From JBKBII01 sp046299415 (GTDB taxonomy: Bacteria > Pseudomonadota > Gammaproteobacteria > Ectothiorhodospirales > Ectothiorhodospiraceae), in contig JBKBII010000001.1 in assembly GCA_046299415.1 (NCBI GenBank), positions 310,001-374,000 on the forward strand: 64,000 nt of DNA. The letters run 5' to 3'. Of this stretch, positions 63,089-64,000 are shown piece after piece. Numbering within the stretch: the stretch's first letter is position 1; each line of letters begins with the position of its first letter. The translations under genes and the position numbers were made by a program. The notes beneath the pieces were generated by a model. The model saw nothing but the letters and a program-made list of their open reading frames with translations, made no database searches and had not been told where the DNA came from.

Positions 63089-64000
63089 TCAGCACAAGGC
63101 CGCAGCCATCTGTGCGCCTAACTCTTCGAGAGACAAAACGCGGTCGGCGAGCCCGGCATCGGCAATTGCGGCTGGCATACCATAGATCACGCAAGAAGCC
63201 TCGTCCTGAACCCAGATCGGCGTGCCACAAGCGCGCAGCGCCTTCGCGCCCTCGCGCCCGTCAGCTCCCATGCCAGTCAACACGATGGCGAGCCCCTGGC
63301 CGCCGAAGTCTCGAGCCATCGATTCAAAAGTCCGGTCGACGCTCGGTTTGTAGATCGAATCAGGTGCGGGTTCGACGATCCGGATACGAGCGCCCGGGCC
63401 AGCTTGAAACAAGATCTGCGCGCCACCTGGACAAAGATAGGCCGTACCTGGCTCAAGGGATTCTTGAGCATCGGCGTGCTTGACTCGGATCTTGCACTGG
63501 GCGTTCAGCCTTTCGGCGAATGCCGGCGTGAAACTGCCGGGCATATGTTGAACAAGCACGATCGGCAAAGGGAAATGAGCCGGCAACGGTGCGAGAACTC
63601 TTGGCAAGGCTGCGGGACCGCCAGTTGACGCGCCAATCGTGACGACGCGCCAGCGTGAGGGCGCCAGCGTTGGTGTCGAATTCAGCGTGATCGAGCCTCG
63701 GGCTGATGCCGCCCCGCGCAATTCGCGAGTTCTGCCGGTTGCTGTCGTGGCCGAAGCGACCGACGCGCCGGGATTCGCGCGTCTGTCGGCTGAGGCACTG
63801 AAGCCTGTGCCAAACTCCGCTGTGCTTCGAGCAGAGTGAGCGTTGCGTGCTTCGTGGCCTTCGTCCGGACGAGATCCAGCAGGCGCGCGCGACCTGCCAA
63901 CCTGCGATCGGGCGACGATGCGCACACGCCGACGCAGAAGACTGGCGGCTTCAGCCTGATTGCTCGAGATCTCGCTGAATTTTTTCGGAAGGTAGTCGAC
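63089..64000 (-). CDS. cheB: Chemotaxis response regulator/methylesterase CheB (5' end outside window)
   Basis: Removes methyl groups and deamidates glutamines on chemoreceptors. The frame is open to the window edge, where VDYLPKKFSEISSNQAEAASLL marks the end of the receiver domain, so the N-terminal receiver lies beyond. After a linker of about 85 Ala/Arg-rich residues comes the catalytic domain: VVTIGASTGGPAALPRVL (serine), LVQHMPGSFTPAFAERLN (histidine) and VLTGMGADGREGAKAL (aspartate), all present. A GTG at 63925 is internal, not the start. First visible gene of the cluster; cheA and cheY probably lie further upstream. Confidence 0.94.
   Translation of the reverse strand, partial: VDYLPKKFSEISSNQAEAASLLRRRVRIVARSQVGRSRAPAGSRPDEGHEARNAHSARSTAEFGTGFSASADRRANPGASVASATTATGRTRELRGAASARGSITLNSTPTLAPSRWRVVTIGASTGGPAALPRVLAPLPAHFPLPIVLVQHMPGSFTPAFAERLNAQCKIRVKHADAQESLEPGTAYLCPGGAQILFQAGPGARIRIVEPAPDSIYKPSVDRTFESMARDFGGQGLAIVLTGMGADGREGAKALRACGTPIWVQDEASCVIYGMPAAIADAGLADRVLSLEELGAQMAAALC

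Noticed and set aside
1..64000. CRISPR arrays, tRNA or rRNA genes, transposases, integrases and phage genes
   Set aside because: None recognised by eye. Short or divergent tRNA genes could be missed without a covariance-model search.

Overview
The window is a chromosomal segment of a flagellated, Gram-negative bacterium, most likely a gammaproteobacterium. GC is moderately high, roughly 55-60% by eye. Evidence for the group: a ftsK-lolA-rarA block, LolD/LolC, LpxB, FabA, and a cheB-motC-motD-parC-parP-cheW-DUF2802 string in the order known from Pseudomonas and Vibrio. I cannot name the genus. No rRNA, tRNA, CRISPR array, phage or insertion sequence was recognised.

Layout. 1-5 kb: the 3' end of a KamA-type radical SAM gene, a structured intergenic stretch that may encode a small RNA, then serS and lolC-lolD on the minus strand. 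5.5-19.6 kb, mostly plus strand: a small exported protein, an agmatine-deiminase-family enzyme, gnnA-gnnB-lpxB (lipid A with a diamino sugar), a PQQ-type dehydrogenase and a glycine-zipper protein on the minus strand, hpnD-hpnE (squalene), a short-chain dehydrogenase and wrbA. 19.9-29.7 kb, minus strand: phnD-phnC-phnE-phnE transporter, rarA, lolA, ftsK. 30-35.7 kb: a low-molecular-weight protein tyrosine phosphatase, a DUF4124 protein, a FliK-like and an FlhB-C-terminal-like protein, nadC. 35.7-38 kb: a large orphan PilX-like protein. 38.5-41.4 kb: a decayed module (transmembrane anchor protein, HupE/UreJ, MFS transporter), all three genes broken. 41.6-44.2 kb: a ferredoxin-reductase-like enzyme and an enlarged MazG. 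44.3-50.2 kb: a complete seven-gene Mrp (Mnh) cation/proton antiporter operon. 51-57 kb: an SH3-domain envelope protein, a large unknown membrane protein, a small conserved protein and fabA. 56.7-64 kb, minus strand: the chemotaxis/stator cluster, ending in a cheB cut by the window edge.

Themes. Many genes serve the envelope: lipoprotein sorting (LolA, LolC, LolD), lipid A (GnnA, GnnB, LpxB), unsaturated fatty acids (FabA), squalene, and ion homeostasis (Mrp). Motility and chemotaxis genes form a second group (CheB, MotC, MotD, ParC, ParP, CheW, FliK-like, FlhB-like). Gene-free stretches are frequent and long, even inside apparent operons, and several proteins carry extra low-complexity segments.

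Most unusual observations: an octanucleotide repeat (four copies) that throws hupE out of frame exactly where two copies would restore it; a promoter-hairpin-terminator arrangement at about 1.08-1.28 kb; the gnnA-gnnB-lpxB unit; and a PilX-like protein with about 145 residues ahead of its pilin-like segment. All functional calls rest on reading the sequence; no database search was run.
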